NCBI GenBank assembly: GCA_964575675.1
Contig: CAZNRY010000184.1
Span: 1-7,203, forward strand
Source of the DNA: CAZNRY01 sp964575675
GTDB lineage: Bacteria; Eisenbacteria; RBG-16-71-46; CAIMUX01; VGJL01
Length of the DNA stretch: 7,203 bases
Direction of reading: 5' to 3'
Shown here: positions 1-5,448 of the stretch, one piece after another
How the letters are laid out: every line of letters starts with the position of its first letter
Numbering within the stretch: position 1 is the first letter of the stretch
Notes under the pieces: model-generated
What the model saw: only the letters and a program-made list of their open reading frames with translations
Database searches by the model: none
Told to the model about the DNA's origin: nothing
Made by a program: the position numbers and the translations under genes

Positions 1-2
1 GC

Positions 3-866
3 TGGGGCCTGCGCGAGATCATGGACTACGAGCGCATCGCCTCCGACGCCCTGCTGGAGTCCTGCGCGAACCTGAAGGACGACCTTCAGCTCAATCGCGT
101 GCGCATGGCCATGGCCGCGGTGCGCGCCGCGGAAGCCGGGAGCTTCTACCGCATCCCCGCCCGCCAGCAGGATCCGGTGGCGGGGGCCCGGCTGGCACAC
201 CTGCTGGCGGAGAACGGCGCCGAGGTGCGGGTGGCCAGGAACGGCGACTTCCTGGTGCCGGCCGCGCAACCCATGGGGCGCTTCGTGAAGGAGATGCTGG
301 AGCCGCAGCGCTACCCGGAGATCCGCCCAGCCCAGGGGGCCCCGCCGATGGCGCCCTACGATGTGGCTGCCTGGACCTTGCCGCTGATGATGGGAGCCGA
401 AACCGCCAAGGTGAATCTTTCCGAAGCCGAGCGGGCCTCGCTGACGCTCCTCAAGGCCGAAGACTGGCCCCTGGGCGGAATCGAAGGGAAGGGCGCCGTG
501 GCGGTGCTGGAGCGCGCCAGCCTGGCGTCCGCGGGCCTGCTGAACGCCGCCCTGAAGAACGCCGGAGCCAGGGTGGCTTTGGATGCCTTCGCCGAGCCAG
601 GCCGACAATTCCCGGCCGGCTCCGTGCTCCTGCCGGTCACGCCCGCGCTGGAGGAATTGGCCAAGAAACATCACCTGAAGCTCACCGCCCTCGGGGCCGA
701 ACCCAAGGTGAAGACCGCCAGCCTGAAGGCGCCGCGGGTGGCCCTGTTCAGGCCCTGGTCCGGCTCCATGGACGAAGGCTGGACCCGCTGGATCCTGGAG
801 CAGCACGGCTTCGCCCCGAAAAACCTTGCACCCAAGGACGTTCAGGCCGGCAAGCCCAAGACTTGA
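3..866 (+). CDS. M14-family zinc carboxypeptidase-like protein, C-terminal part (partial)
   Basis: The frame is open from base 3, so the gene begins before the window and only about 287 codons are seen. The fragment begins with an 'LREIMDYE' helix. It contains a 'FYRIPARQQDPVAGARLAHLL' stretch at about residues 48-68, and near its end the motif 'GSMDEGWTRWILEQHGF'. This order is familiar from the C-terminal region of the large (about 850-950 residue) secreted M14 peptidase-like proteins. The zinc-binding catalytic domain of that family lies further N-terminal and is not in the window, so activity cannot be judged. In relatives, the 'NL..D(V/I).AG' segment is followed by roughly another hundred residues. 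Here it reads 'NLAPKDVQAG', then KPKT and TGA at 864-866. The 3' end therefore looks cut off and the last few codons are probably foreign. No other gene is seen on this strand before 2880. The family call is fairly firm; the truncation is inferred from remembered family length. Confidence 0.72.
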   Translation, partial: WGLREIMDYERIASDALLESCANLKDDLQLNRVRMAMAAVRAAEAGSFYRIPARQQDPVAGARLAHLLAENGAEVRVARNGDFLVPAAQPMGRFVKEMLEPQRYPEIRPAQGAPPMAPYDVAAWTLPLMMGAETAKVNLSEAERASLTLLKAEDWPLGGIEGKGAVAVLERASLASAGLLNAALKNAGARVALDAFAEPGRQFPAGSVLLPVTPALEELAKKHHLKLTALGAEPKVKTASLKAPRVALFRPWSGSMDEGWTRWILEQHGFAPKNLAPKDVQAGKPKT

Positions 867-867
867 G

Positions 868-1013
868 GCATAGTAGAAGACGCTCAGATATCCCTGGAAG
901 AAGGCAGGCGGATGCTTGCCGTCGAAGCGCAGCAGCAGCGCGATCACCATCGCAAGGTTGAGCAGCAGAGCGTCGAGCAGATTCAACAGCACCAAGCGAG
1001 CGTTCTGTCCCAA
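868..1013 (-). pseudogene. N-terminal stub of a membrane polysaccharide NDP-sugar epimerase (CapD/FlaA1/WbpM type)
   Basis: Translation from a TTG codon (1013-1011) gives MGQNARLVLLNLLDALLLNL, continuing AMVIALLLRFDGKHPPAFFQGYLSV. This is the usual opening of membrane-anchored polysaccharide-biosynthesis epimerase/dehydratases: a basic start, one long hydrophobic helix (about residues 6-28), then 'LRFDG..PP.FF..YL'. The TTG is supported by AGGGGGAG four bases upstream; the nearby ATG (1017-1015) is in another frame. The full family has several membrane helices plus a Rossmann epimerase domain, about 600 residues. Here homology fades after 'VFYYAS', around 866, and the frame stays open antisense into the peptidase gene without a family-like continuation. 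The gene is therefore a 5' stub of about 49 codons, ending at the junction that also truncates the convergent peptidase. Such enzymes modify nucleotide-sugars for capsule, O-antigen or exopolysaccharide. The fragment is short, so the family call is moderate. Confidence 0.55.
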
Positions 1014-1082
1014 GCATCTCCCCCTGTGGCACGCCGCAGGCCGTCCACCCAAACCCGGGGCGAGATCGAGCCTACCGAGCAC

Positions 1083-1094
1083 GGGTGGCCACCC
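1083..1094. promoter_or_regulatory. Perfect 12-bp palindrome GGGTGGCCACCC
   Basis: GGGTGGCCACCC reads the same on both strands. With one bulged C the symmetry extends to 1081-1097. There is no loop, so it looks more like a protein-binding dyad than an RNA hairpin. It lies between the TTG start of the epimerase stub (1013) and the shared motif at 1097-1114. Function as an operator is inference from symmetry and position only. Confidence 0.25.
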
Positions 1095-1096
1095 CG

Positions 1097-1114
1097 TATC
1101 TATCGGCGCAAGCG
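1097..1114 (-). promoter_or_regulatory. Shared upstream element, copy A (CGCTTGC-N4-ATAGATA on the minus strand)
   Basis: On the plus strand this reads TATCTAT-CGGC-GCAAGCG. The same two blocks with the same 4-base gap occur at 2723-2740. Copy A lies 84 bases before the TTG start of the epimerase stub, in the orientation of that gene. I could not fit a standard -35/-10 pair with 16-18 spacing around it, so it may be an activator or repressor site, or part of a non-sigma-70 promoter. Regulatory function is inferred from recurrence and position. Confidence 0.4.
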
Positions 1115-1198
1115 ATTAACTGGTCGAGCAATCGTACGATAGGAGCAAACGGGGAGGCATGCAAAGAGATCCGGCTGGGCCCTTGGATGAAGCGGGGG

Positions 1199-1894
1199 CT
1201 ACCTTGATCGACGGGTCCAGGCGGCGATGCCCAGAAAGCCGGCCCCGAGGAGCAGAAGGCTCGACGGCTCGGGGACCGGCTCGACCGAGGCCGTCATTTG
1301 GCCGTCGACCCGGTAGCCGTATCCGGGCGGAATCGCGGCGCCGGCGTCGCGGGTTAGGCCCGCGAAGGTGTACAGATCCACCCCCTCGAGCATCGAAAGG
1401 AAGCTCCCCTCGCCGTAGGTTCCGGCGCCGGAGAACGAACTCAGCCCGTGAACCGTGTCCAGGAGCTGAGTGAATTCCTGAAACCCCCCGCCCAGCCATA
1501 GCATGCCGTCCACGAAGCTCGGAGGGGCAACGCCGCCAACCGGGCTCGCACCATATGCGTACGGTCGATTCGCGGCAGAGGTGGACTGGTAGATTCGGAA
1601 GCGGCCGCCACGGAAGCTCCGCAGATGGTAACCCCCGCCTAGATCGGCGTCGCTTTGCAGGAGCAGGTCGGACAGGTAGTACGTGTAGGTCTCGCCCATC
1701 TGCTGAACGGCCGGCGTGAAGCCGTCGAGGACGCCCACGGACTCCAGCCGCTGCTCGCCGGCCGTGAGGGACGTCCACGTAAATCCGGTGTAGTCCATCA
1801 TGAGCGGTACGGCGGAGACGCCCACCGGCGCGAGGCAAATGAGCACAACGGCGCCCGCAGGGACTCGGATATGTCGAACGAGATTCGCGAGCAT
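1199..1894 (-). CDS. Secreted PEP-CTERM sorting-domain protein
   Basis: This is an exported surface protein of about 231 residues. The C-terminus holds VPEPSS, then a hydrophobic helix (LLLLGAGFLGIAAW), then TRRSR. This is the classic PEP-CTERM tripartite tail, which an exosortase recognises and cleaves at the inner membrane; exosortase genes usually sit elsewhere in the genome, as here. The N-terminus has a signal peptide (h-region AGAVVLICLAPVGVSA). I chose the ATG at 1894-1892. An in-frame GTG at 1918-1916 would add MGKKVILV; neither start has a convincing Shine-Dalgarno. The middle is rich in G, S, Y and F, with no cysteine in the mature part and no recognised enzymatic motif. It aligns along its length with the upstream gene ending at 1973, notably 'GRFRIYQ' with 'GEIRVYQ' and 'PPSFVDGMLWLGGGF' with 'PHSFEDGDLILTGHF'. 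The spacing (about 78 bases to the ATG) suggests one transcript. Its molecular role is unknown. Confidence 0.85.
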   Translation of the reverse strand: MLANLVRHIRVPAGAVVLICLAPVGVSAVPLMMDYTGFTWTSLTAGEQRLESVGVLDGFTPAVQQMGETYTYYLSDLLLQSDADLGGGYHLRSFRGGRFRIYQSTSAANRPYAYGASPVGGVAPPSFVDGMLWLGGGFQEFTQLLDTVHGLSSFSGAGTYGEGSFLSMLEGVDLYTFAGLTRDAGAAIPPGYGYRVDGQMTASVEPVPEPSSLLLLGAGFLGIAAWTRRSR

Positions 1895-1972
1895 GACCAA
1901 GATCACTTTCTTGCCCACCGGCTCGATCCGCGCCTCATCGTGCGGAGATCGAATCGCGTGGGCGCTCGGACA

Positions 1973-2632
1973 TTAGCGGTACATGGCCCGGACCGCGCCC
2001 CACGTCGATCGCCGCGCAGGAACAGGAGCTTGCGCGAGAAGTTGCGGATCCCAGGCGAGGGAGTAACCGAGCGGCAGGCCACCCTGCGGACTCCTCGTAG
2101 TCCCGCCGAAGAAGAGCCATCCCTCCGCCTGCGGCAGCTCGGCGAGGCGGCTTCCGCCTGTGAATGTAACGTGTCCCTGTACCGTCCCGTTTCCCCCCGT
2201 CAGGTTGAAGATCATCATGCATTCGGTGAAGTGGCCGGTCAGGATCAGATCGCCGTCCTCGAAGGAGTGCGGGACCTCGCTGTTCGGAGGATTCGCCTCC
2301 CAGAGGGAGTTCTTCTCGATGTCCTGGTAGACTCGGATCTCCCCGTGGTCGTAGCGGATCGTTCGGACCGGCGCGTGATCCTCGACCGACACTGCCAGGA
2401 GGTCCTCGATCAAAGCGGTGACCTCGTACTGGGCGAAATCGAACGAGAGCGCCGGTTCCGGTTGGATGCTGTTGAAACGCGTTGCGACCGTCGTCGTCGT
2501 CCCGACGGCAGTCGGATCGCCGTCCGAGAAGGAGTATCCGTAGAAATCGAAGAACGGCCCCGCGCGCCCCGAGGCAGTAAGCGCAAAGCAGAGGATTCCC
2601 AGGATCAAACCCGACCGTCCGAAGGTCTTCAT
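1973..2632 (-). CDS. Secreted protein, paralog of the adjacent PEP-CTERM protein but without an intact sorting tail
   Basis: This is a 219-residue exported protein. The start is the ATG at 2632-2630, preceded by AAAGGGGATCC; longer in-frame starts (GTG 2692) are not needed. The signal peptide is MKTFGRSGLILGILCFALTA, with cleavage near SGRA-GPF. The body matches the downstream PEP-CTERM protein in order and spacing: 'DFYGYSF' near the mature start, a 'YEVTALIEDLL' segment (residues 69-79), 'GEIRVYQ' (97-103), 'PHSFEDGDLILTGHF' (121-135), and 'GWLFFGG' followed by 'LPLGYSLAWD' near the end. These look like beta-rich repeats with alternating hydrophobic residues. Where the paralog has VPEPSS plus a helix, this protein reads APVPARRSTWGAVRAMYR and stops (TAA 1975-1973). 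This may be a decayed sorting signal, since 'PVP..ST' remains. No other frame nearby encodes the missing helix, so it is not a simple frameshift. It would be predicted to be released rather than sorted. It is the first gene of the likely two-gene transcript. Confidence 0.7.
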   Translation of the reverse strand: MKTFGRSGLILGILCFALTASGRAGPFFDFYGYSFSDGDPTAVGTTTTVATRFNSIQPEPALSFDFAQYEVTALIEDLLAVSVEDHAPVRTIRYDHGEIRVYQDIEKNSLWEANPPNSEVPHSFEDGDLILTGHFTECMMIFNLTGGNGTVQGHVTFTGGSRLAELPQAEGWLFFGGTTRSPQGGLPLGYSLAWDPQLLAQAPVPARRSTWGAVRAMYR

Positions 2633-2722
2633 GGATCCCCTTTCCCATCCCATGGCAGGAGTCTCGTTCGTCCCGGGCAGTCCGGCATCCACGCCTCGGG
2701 CGTATCCGGCCCGTCCGCCACC

Positions 2723-2740
2723 TATCTATTACGGCAAGCG
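2723..2740 (-). promoter_or_regulatory. Shared upstream element, copy B (CGCTTGC-N4-ATAGATA on the minus strand)
   Basis: On the plus strand this reads TATCTAT-TACG-GCAAGCG, matching copy A at 1097-1114 in all 14 fixed bases and in gap length. It lies 91 bases before the ATG of the first of the two paralogous secreted-protein genes (2632), in the same orientation as copy A has to its gene. Around this copy there is also an imperfect dyad, TTAC-N8-GTAA (TTACCGCTTGCCGTAA on the minus strand), which fits a dimeric regulator. It is in the divergent region shared with the Yip1-family gene, so it could affect both directions. Confidence 0.45.
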
Positions 2741-2809
2741 GTAACCCCTGCTTGATCCCTTTTCGTCCCCTCCCCGCGCAATCCACCGTCTCCTTGGTCC
2801 AGGAACTCG

Positions 2810-2838
2810 TTGACAGCCGGCCGGTTCGAACGGATTCT
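2810..2838 (+). promoter_or_regulatory. Possible sigma-70 promoter for the Yip1-family gene
   Basis: A perfect -35 hexamer TTGACA lies at 2810-2815. With a 17-base spacer, the -10 position (2833-2838) reads GATTCT, only three of six matches to TATAAT but with the important second A and last T. The predicted transcript would start near 2845, giving a leader of about 35 bases before the ATG at 2880. The -35 is convincing; the -10 is weak. Confidence 0.4.
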
Positions 2839-2879
2839 CAGGCCGCCGGTGCTCCCGGTCCGAAGAAGGAGGTCTCTTC

Positions 2880-3674
2880 ATGGCAGAGAGCAATCCGCAC
2901 TCCGGATTCGCATCCGGGCCGACCGACGTAGCGGGGCGGGGCCCTGCCGGGCCAGGCCCCTGGGCGCGTTTTTACCTCGCGCTTGGCCTGTCTCCCCGAG
3001 CGTTCCAGCTTCCGTTCCGCCGCGCGGATTGGCTGATTCCCCTCATGGTGGTCCTTGCCTGCACGATCACGAGCACGGTCATTCTCCGGGACCTATTCAT
3101 CGCAACCCAACTCGAGCAGGCAAAGGGGCAGATCGAGTCGAACGAACGTCTGTCGGCCGAGCAGAGGGATGAGGCAATCGAAAGGCTCACCACCGGCCCC
3201 GCAGCCGGCGCGATGCGCTGGGGACCCGTGATCGGAGCTGCCGTCGTCCTCCCGGTCGCCGCCCTTTTGGCGGCTCTCCTCCTGATGCTGATCCTGAACT
3301 TCGGCATGGGGGGACAGGTGGCCTTCGCCAGGCTGTGGTTCCTGACCGTGCTTTCCTTTGCCCCCAAGGCGATCGGCTCGATCCTCTTCACGGCTCTCGG
3401 GCTCGCCCGCTCGACCGTGGACATCTCCTTCGGTCCGGCCGCCTTCCTGAGTGACGATGCGCTGGCGATGAAGACTTTCCTGCGCGTCTTCGATCTTTTC
3501 GAAATTTGGGTATTCGCTCTGCAGATGATCGGGATCGCGATCGTCACCGGACTTCCCGTGCGGAAGGCCAGGACTGCCGTCGTGATCCTCTGGGTGATCT
3601 ACCTGATCTTCATGGCCCTCTCCGGCTTGGCCACCGGTTGCATGTCGGGAGGAGGGATGAGCGCCAGGGGATAG
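2880..3674 (+). CDS. Yip1-family integral membrane protein
   Basis: This 264-residue polytopic inner-membrane protein fits the bacterial Yip1-domain family, whose molecular function is not settled. The start is firm: AAGGAGGT at 2866-2873, six bases before the ATG. The N-terminal ~28 residues are G/P-rich and probably disordered. They are followed by 'LGLSPRAFQLPFRRADWLIPL', the typical entry into the first membrane helix. Predicted helices are at about residues 51-70, 115-140, 152-174, 207-224 and 232-252. Between helices 1 and 2 is a charged, amphipathic segment (QAKGQIESNERLSAEQRDEAIERL, about 80-103) that is characteristic of this family in bacteria. The gene diverges from the secreted-protein pair and converges on the macro-domain gene, with only 11 bases between the two stop codons. 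It has no obvious operon partner. Family assignment is by architecture rather than by a catalytic motif. Confidence 0.7.
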   Translation: MAESNPHSGFASGPTDVAGRGPAGPGPWARFYLALGLSPRAFQLPFRRADWLIPLMVVLACTITSTVILRDLFIATQLEQAKGQIESNERLSAEQRDEAIERLTTGPAAGAMRWGPVIGAAVVLPVAALLAALLLMLILNFGMGGQVAFARLWFLTVLSFAPKAIGSILFTALGLARSTVDISFGPAAFLSDDALAMKTFLRVFDLFEIWVFALQMIGIAIVTGLPVRKARTAVVILWVIYLIFMALSGLATGCMSGGGMSARG

Positions 3675-3685
3675 GCTCCTGCCCG

Positions 3686-4219
3686 CTACCCGTGGATCTG
3701 AATCAGGTGCAGGAGGTCCTCGTGGAGTGCCCTGCGCTCGTTGTCGTCGAGGCAGAGAAGGGTGATCTGTCGTACCGGCGCCCCTTCGAGGAGGCATTCG
3801 ACCATCGCAGCAAGCGCCTCTTGCACGCTCTCTCGCTGGGTCCGTCGCCCCGCGCCGTGAAAGGAATGCAGGACGAGGCGGGTCCATCGTTTCTCCCCCG
3901 CCAGGGCCAAGCATCGTCGCACTGCGCGCGCGGCCGCTTCCCCGTTGAGATGAAGATCCTGCCCCATCACGGCGCCGTGGACGACCGCCGCGAACGGCAG
4001 GGCTCCGGCTTCGGTCAAGACCACGTCCCCTTGAGCGATCGGTCCCTGCCGGACCGCGGCGAGCTCGATCTCGTCTCCCGCAGCTTGCTTGACCGCGAGG
4101 GCAGGGCCTGCCGCCATCCAGAGATAGTCGTTTGTGGGAAGGAACAGGGCATCCGCCTCGGGCCAGCGGGCCGGCCCGTCCTGAATCTCGACCCGCGTTT
4201 GGACAAAGTGAAATGACAC
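3686..4219 (-). CDS. Stand-alone macro-domain protein (ADP-ribose-binding fold)
   Basis: This 177-residue protein is about one macro domain in length. The start is GTG (4219-4217), with AGGAG seven bases upstream. It leaves the first beta strand (FHFVQTRVEIQD) intact, and the open frame further upstream is R/P/G-rich and unlike the family. Key blocks: 'ADALFLPTNDYLWMAAGPALAVKQAAG' (about 22-48) replaces the usual 'IVNAAN..L.GGGGVDGAI..AAG', with Asn30 at the position of the second Asn of NAAN. 'GPIAQGDVVLTEAGALPFAAVVHGAV' (59-84) is the 'G.A..T.G..LP...VIH.V' block. The second glycine-rich loop, usually 'G.G..G.P', is here HGAGRRTQRES (121-131), so the phosphate-binding loop has diverged. Macro domains bind or hydrolyse ADP-ribose derivatives; whether this one is catalytic is unclear. 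Its 5' end overlaps the start of the divergent permease gene by seven bases. Fold call fairly firm; ligand unknown. Confidence 0.7.
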   Translation of the reverse strand: MSFHFVQTRVEIQDGPARWPEADALFLPTNDYLWMAAGPALAVKQAAGDEIELAAVRQGPIAQGDVVLTEAGALPFAAVVHGAVMGQDLHLNGEAAARAVRRCLALAGEKRWTRLVLHSFHGAGRRTQRESVQEALAAMVECLLEGAPVRQITLLCLDDNERRALHEDLLHLIQIHG

Positions 4220-5448
4220 AGACCGGCTCCTCTCCTCGTCCCGATTCCATCCCCCCGCTGGGGGTTCAGACAGTGCCCGGACTGCTGCTTGCCGGCAGCC
4301 TTGGCCTCTTGATCTGGCTGCTGTTCCGCGAGATGGGCGTCTTCGTTTTGCTAACGGCCGCGATCTTTCTCCTGTGGCCGCACCGCCAGGTCGCTTGGGC
4401 GCAGTCCACATTGCGCCTCCTCATCTTCCTGGGGTCGCTCTGGATTGTCCACAAGGCGCGCATGGTTGTCTATCCCCTCCTGGCGGGGCTGCTCGTCGCT
4501 TACTGGCTCGTCCCCCTCGTGGATCGTCTTGAGCGCCGGCGCGTTCCCCGCACTCTTGGGGCCCTGGTCGCGTTGCTGCCCGCGCTTGCGCTCGGAGCCG
4601 CGTTTGTCCTTCTCGCCGCCCCGAGGTTGATCGAGCAACTTGGGCAGCTGGTCGCTTCGATCCCCGTCGTCTGCGCGAGCCTCTATGACAGGGTGTTGCC
4701 CCTCGTCTCCCGCTATCTTCCCCCCGGTTGGCAGCCCGGCATCGGTGGATGGCTCGCGCCCCTCGCCTCCCACATCGAGACGGTTCTTCGCGGCATCTGG
4801 GGCGGGGCTTCGGGCATCAGCCGCGGGCTGGGAGCCCTGCTCGGGTTCCTCGCGATGGTGGTTCTGGCGCCCGTTCTGACCTACTACCTGCTTGTCGACT
4901 ATCACGCGATGGGCAGGCGTCTCGTCGCATTCATCCCGCTTGCCCGCCGCGAGCGGATGAGCGTCGTCGGGCAAGTCCTCGAGGCCACCGTCCGTTCGTA
5001 CTTCCGCGGGCAGGTCCTCGTCGCGCTCTGCGTCGGCGTGGTCTTCACCGCGGGATTCCTGATGATTCGATTGCCTTACGCGATCGTTCTCGGGTTCTTG
5101 GCAGGTGTCCTGAACCTCGTTCCCGTGATCGGGTTCTGGACGACCACGGCGCTCTGCGTCCTTGCCGCGGCCCTTTCCGGCCATGCGGGTCCCATGCTCC
5201 TGCGGCTTGGAATCGTGCTCGCCGTCGAGCAGTTCCTCGAGGGCCAGGTGTTTACCCCGCGGATCGTGGGGCGGGCCGTTGGACTGAACCCCGCCGTGAT
5301 CCTCGTCGCGGTTTTGGTCTTCGGGACGGTCCTCGGCCCGATGGGGGTGATCATCGCCGTTCCCGCCGTCGCCATGGCGCGGGCCCTCGTCGAGCGGCGG
5401 GATGCCGAAGCGCAGCCTTCAGGTCCTCCCCCTGCGCCTGCGGACTAG
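4213..5448 (+). CDS. AI-2E family transporter (PerM/YdiK-like permease)
   Basis: This 411-residue polytopic membrane protein belongs to the AI-2E transporter family. Members include autoinducer-2 exporters and Na+/H+ antiporters, so the substrate cannot be read from sequence. The start is the ATG at 4213; an earlier in-frame start at 4132 would run through the macro gene and adds non-membrane sequence. The core begins with 'VYPLLAGLLVAYWLVPLVDRLERRRVPRTLGAL' (86-118), the family's signature first helix and loop. A long amphipathic periplasmic-type segment follows (about 138-205), then helices at 207-227, 265-285, 288-310, 311-340 and 362-390. The C-terminal signature is 'LEGQVFTPRIVGRAVGLNP' then 'GTVLGPMGVIIAVP'. 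About 75 extra residues at the N-terminus carry two additional hydrophobic helices (23-39 and 41-55), making it longer than the usual ~350. The tail is P/A-rich. The stop TAG (5446-5448) shares bases with the stop of the convergent CvpA-family gene. Confidence 0.88.
   Translation: MTQTGSSPRPDSIPPLGVQTVPGLLLAGSLGLLIWLLFREMGVFVLLTAAIFLLWPHRQVAWAQSTLRLLIFLGSLWIVHKARMVVYPLLAGLLVAYWLVPLVDRLERRRVPRTLGALVALLPALALGAAFVLLAAPRLIEQLGQLVASIPVVCASLYDRVLPLVSRYLPPGWQPGIGGWLAPLASHIETVLRGIWGGASGISRGLGALLGFLAMVVLAPVLTYYLLVDYHAMGRRLVAFIPLARRERMSVVGQVLEATVRSYFRGQVLVALCVGVVFTAGFLMIRLPYAIVLGFLAGVLNLVPVIGFWTTTALCVLAAALSGHAGPMLLRLGIVLAVEQFLEGQVFTPRIVGRAVGLNPAVILVAVLVFGTVLGPMGVIIAVPAVAMARALVERRDAEAQPSGPPPAPAD

Larger units (their letters stand above)
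2633..2879. other. Divergent intergenic region between the secreted-protein pair and the Yip1-family gene
   Basis: These 247 bases contain no gene I can support. On the minus strand they hold copy B of the shared element (2723-2740) and the ribosome site for the secreted-protein gene (about 2634-2643). On the plus strand they hold the candidate promoter (2810-2838) and AAGGAGGT (2866-2873). Longer frames crossing the region are R/P-rich and not protein-like. Confidence 0.6.

Noticed and set aside
1014..1198. Sigma-70 or sigma-54 promoter around copy A of the shared motif
   Set aside because: No -35/-10 pair with 16-18 spacing or GG-N10-GC pair fits both copies. Only the shared motif itself is supportable.
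1935..2050. A frameshift hiding a PEP-CTERM tail at the end of the upstream secreted protein
   Set aside because: I translated the other two minus-strand frames here. Neither gives a VPEP motif or a hydrophobic helix, so a simple frameshift does not restore the tail.
1655..2755. A 366-codon open frame on the plus strand
   Set aside because: It is antisense to the two secreted-protein genes, is dominated by R, E, D and P with no domain-like pattern, and has no ribosome site. The opposite strand has signal peptides, paralogy and a PEP-CTERM tail.
2633..2760. A c-di-GMP (GEMM) riboswitch or other known riboswitch in the leader of the secreted-protein genes
   Set aside because: The conserved GEMM core sequences are absent, and I see no other riboswitch consensus.
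4132..4212. Upstream extension of the AI-2E gene to a start at 4132
   Set aside because: The added residues (WEGTGHPPRASGPARP...) are low-complexity and overlap the conserved start of the macro domain. ATG at 4213 is the better start.
3093..4250. A 385-codon open frame on the minus strand
   Set aside because: It runs antisense through the Yip1-family gene and out of frame through the macro gene. Its composition (R, G, D, P rich) is the usual shadow of high-GC coding DNA.
4351..5184. A 277-codon minus-strand open frame inside the AI-2E gene
   Set aside because: It is an antisense shadow of a clearly recognised membrane protein, highly charged and without hydrophobic core or family motifs.
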